Under the pieces are notes generated by a model. That model saw nothing but the letters and a program-made list of their open reading frames with translations. It was not told the origin of the DNA and did not search any database. Of a DNA stretch of 64,000 bases, positions 62,782 to 64,000 are shown in pieces; position 1 is the stretch's first letter; every line of letters begins with the position of its first letter. The DNA is taken from the NCBI GenBank assembly GCA_015232355.1, contig JADFZW010000018.1:1-64000 (forward strand), in the 5' to 3' direction. Source of the DNA: Oligoflexia bacterium. GTDB taxonomy: Bacteria > Bdellovibrionota > Bacteriovoracia > Bacteriovoracales > Bacteriovoracaceae. Made by a program: the position numbers and the translations under genes.

Positions 62782-64000
62782 ATGAATCGTAAAATCTTTA
62801 ATTATTATTACGATCAAAAATTTCCATTCTTTTTTTCATTCTTTTTTCCATTCTTTTTATTGACGATCATATTGTCTTATTTTTCTTTCACCTCAAACAC
62901 TAGTGCCACCCAAGAAAATTTTGTAGAAATAAATGATCAATGTAAAAGTACAAACAATTATCTCAATCAAAACAAACAAATCGTCTCTGATGACACTGCC
63001 AATGATATCATGAAAACGCTTGATAAAATTATGCCTGTAAATTGCAAGAAGATATTATATCAATTATCAAAAGAACTAATCGAAGCAGAAAAAAAACATA
63101 CTCCACATGATGAAATAACTGGTGGTAACGTTTCCAACGTCTCTCGTCTCTTTAGTAAAGAAAATCATGTAAAGAAAATATATGCAGAAATATTAACTAC
63201 AGAAAAAGCATATAACGATCAATTATCAAAGCTTGTAAAAGTTTTCATTGATAACAAAAAGAGCATTAATAAAAATATTTATTATACAACTTCTGACTTG
63301 CAGACAATCACAAACATTACAAATGCTATAATCAAAATCTACGATATAAGTTCAAATTTCATCCTTTACATCGAATCCTTTATCCACAATCCAACTTCCA
63401 TACAAAATACAACATTTTTTGAAACAAAAAACATAGATGATATAGTTAACAATTATTCAACATATATAATAAATAATCCTGATCTAACAGAAAAAATAAG
63501 TGAGAAAAAATATTTAAAATATATCAAAAGCAATTTAAAGTTTTCAGATTTTACATCTCTTGAGATCAACCCCGTCCAACGAATGCCTAGATACATTCTT
63601 CTTTACAAAGAACTTTTAAAAAATATTACTCAAAGAGATTGCCCACAAATCTATGAAACAACCGTTAGTATTCATAAAACATTTTCCGAGATCACTGATT
63701 CTATTAATAAAAAATCTGCCAAAGCAGCAGTAGAAAGATTAAGTACTGATTTAAATAAATTTGATCCTCTGGAGCTTACTTACTTTAAGAAGTGGGGAAA
63801 AATTAAAAAGGTTTATCACGCTATTGACAATGAAAAAGATAAATCATTAGCAGCAAATAATCTTTATTTATTACTTAAAGAACATACGGACAATGGGGAT
63901 CCAGTCACTGGAAAAACATTACGCAAAAGTTTCACAAAAGAAGAGATGAAAATAATATTACTCTCAACAGACGTTAAAAGCACATACAACTATTACCTTA
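62782..64000 (+). CDS. Exported protein with a Dbl-homology RhoGEF domain, truncated by window edge
   Basis: 406 residues in the window; the frame is still open at 64000. A signal peptide rich in Phe (FPFFFSFFFPFFLLTIILSY) ends near TSA-TQ (about residue 48). The stretch from about 134 to 310 follows the DH domain of eukaryotic Rho guanine-nucleotide exchange factors. Conserved region 1 is YAEILTTEKAYNDQLSKLVKVF-like (starts at Tyr134, Thr-Glu at 139-141). Conserved region 3 is NPVQRMPRYILLYKELLKN (from Asn263), matching PVQRxPRYxLLLxELLK. The last helix is TTVSIHKTFSEITDSINKK. The spacing of about 125 residues between the regions fits DH domains. It would switch on Rho/Rac GTPases of a host. 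No PH domain is seen in the part available. It is not on any operon seen here. Confidence 0.82.
   Translation, partial: MNRKIFNYYYDQKFPFFFSFFFPFFLLTIILSYFSFTSNTSATQENFVEINDQCKSTNNYLNQNKQIVSDDTANDIMKTLDKIMPVNCKKILYQLSKELIEAEKKHTPHDEITGGNVSNVSRLFSKENHVKKIYAEILTTEKAYNDQLSKLVKVFIDNKKSINKNIYYTTSDLQTITNITNAIIKIYDISSNFILYIESFIHNPTSIQNTTFFETKNIDDIVNNYSTYIINNPDLTEKISEKKYLKYIKSNLKFSDFTSLEINPVQRMPRYILLYKELLKNITQRDCPQIYETTVSIHKTFSEITDSINKKSAKAAVERLSTDLNKFDPLELTYFKKWGKIKKVYHAIDNEKDKSLAANNLYLLLKEHTDNGDPVTGKTLRKSFTKEEMKIILLSTDVKSTYNYYL

Noticed and set aside
63700..64000. PH domain after the DH domain
   Set aside because: The sequence after residue 310 is helical and Lys-rich without PH beta strands; the gene runs off the window, so this cannot be settled.

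Overview
The window is about 64 kb of AT-rich, densely coding bacterial DNA with no rRNA, tRNA, CRISPR array, insertion sequence or prophage that I can see. The cell plan is Gram-negative: lipoproteins with lipoboxes, outer-membrane beta-barrels, a TolC-family protein, periplasmic binding proteins and a GT51 transglycosylase. The signalling style (CheX/CheY, Hpt, degenerate HD-GYP, hybrid kinases), the FecR/TPR-barrel pair and the DUF3943-like protein recall Bdellovibrionota or other deep proteobacterial relatives. That placement is an inference with moderate to low confidence. Several exported proteins carry domains typical of eukaryotes or of host-directed effectors (Dbl-homology RhoGEF, WD40 propeller, ankyrin repeats, papain-fold proteases), which suggests life in or on a eukaryotic host.

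Layout. 0.1-5.6 kb: two large exported proteins, an adhesin-like lipoprotein and a repeat protein of unknown family. 5.9-7.9 kb: lipid kinase and MtgA. 7.9-14.2 kb: a five-gene operon of radical SAM enzyme, metallo-beta-lactamase-fold hydrolase and a complete fructose-type PTS (IIC, IIB, HPr-EI-IIA). 14.4-17.2 kb: an exported MoxR/RavA-type AAA+ ATPase fused to WD40 repeats. 17.2-24.3 kb: PutP plus a seven-gene phosphorelay/chemotaxis-like operon. 24.4-33.3 kb: spermidine-synthase-like membrane protein, papain-ankyrin protein, exported ATP-grasp/HExxH protein and a second papain-like protein. 33.3-42.5 kb: an envelope block (TPR barrel, FecR protein, three further barrel or envelope proteins, trypsin-like lipoprotein, two more exported proteins). 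42.8-47.6 kb: a type I secretion system with a C39 peptidase-ABC transporter. 47.7-52.2 kb: an MCP, peptide-binding protein and PAS kinase operon. 52.4-54.0 kb: a small hypothetical protein and an EamA transporter with a His-rich tail. 54.1-58.4 kb: ethanolamine permease, EutB, EutC and an orphan EutL. 58.9-62.5 kb: an Asn/Gly-rich low-complexity protein, a periplasmic binding protein and an OPT-family transporter. 62.8 kb to the right edge: an exported protein with a Dbl-homology RhoGEF domain, cut by the window end.

Two themes stand out. First, several proteins with Sec-type signal peptides carry domains that need ATP or a eukaryotic partner (AAA+ ATPase, ATP-grasp, RhoGEF, WD40, ankyrin). 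Such domains make little sense in a periplasm without ATP, and together they look like a set of exported effectors. Second, the DNA is full of short tandem repeats. Hexamers in reading frame give dipeptide runs (SK, MN, FS, SN, QH, GH, SQ, TL). Repeats at gene ends carry in-frame stop codons in series. At two operon junctions a 14-bp duplication of an ATGA stop/start overlap has created a five-codon bridging minicistron. Ethanolamine use (EutBC with Eat), fructose PTS, proline, peptide and OPT uptake point to a heterotroph feeding on host- or prey-derived small molecules.
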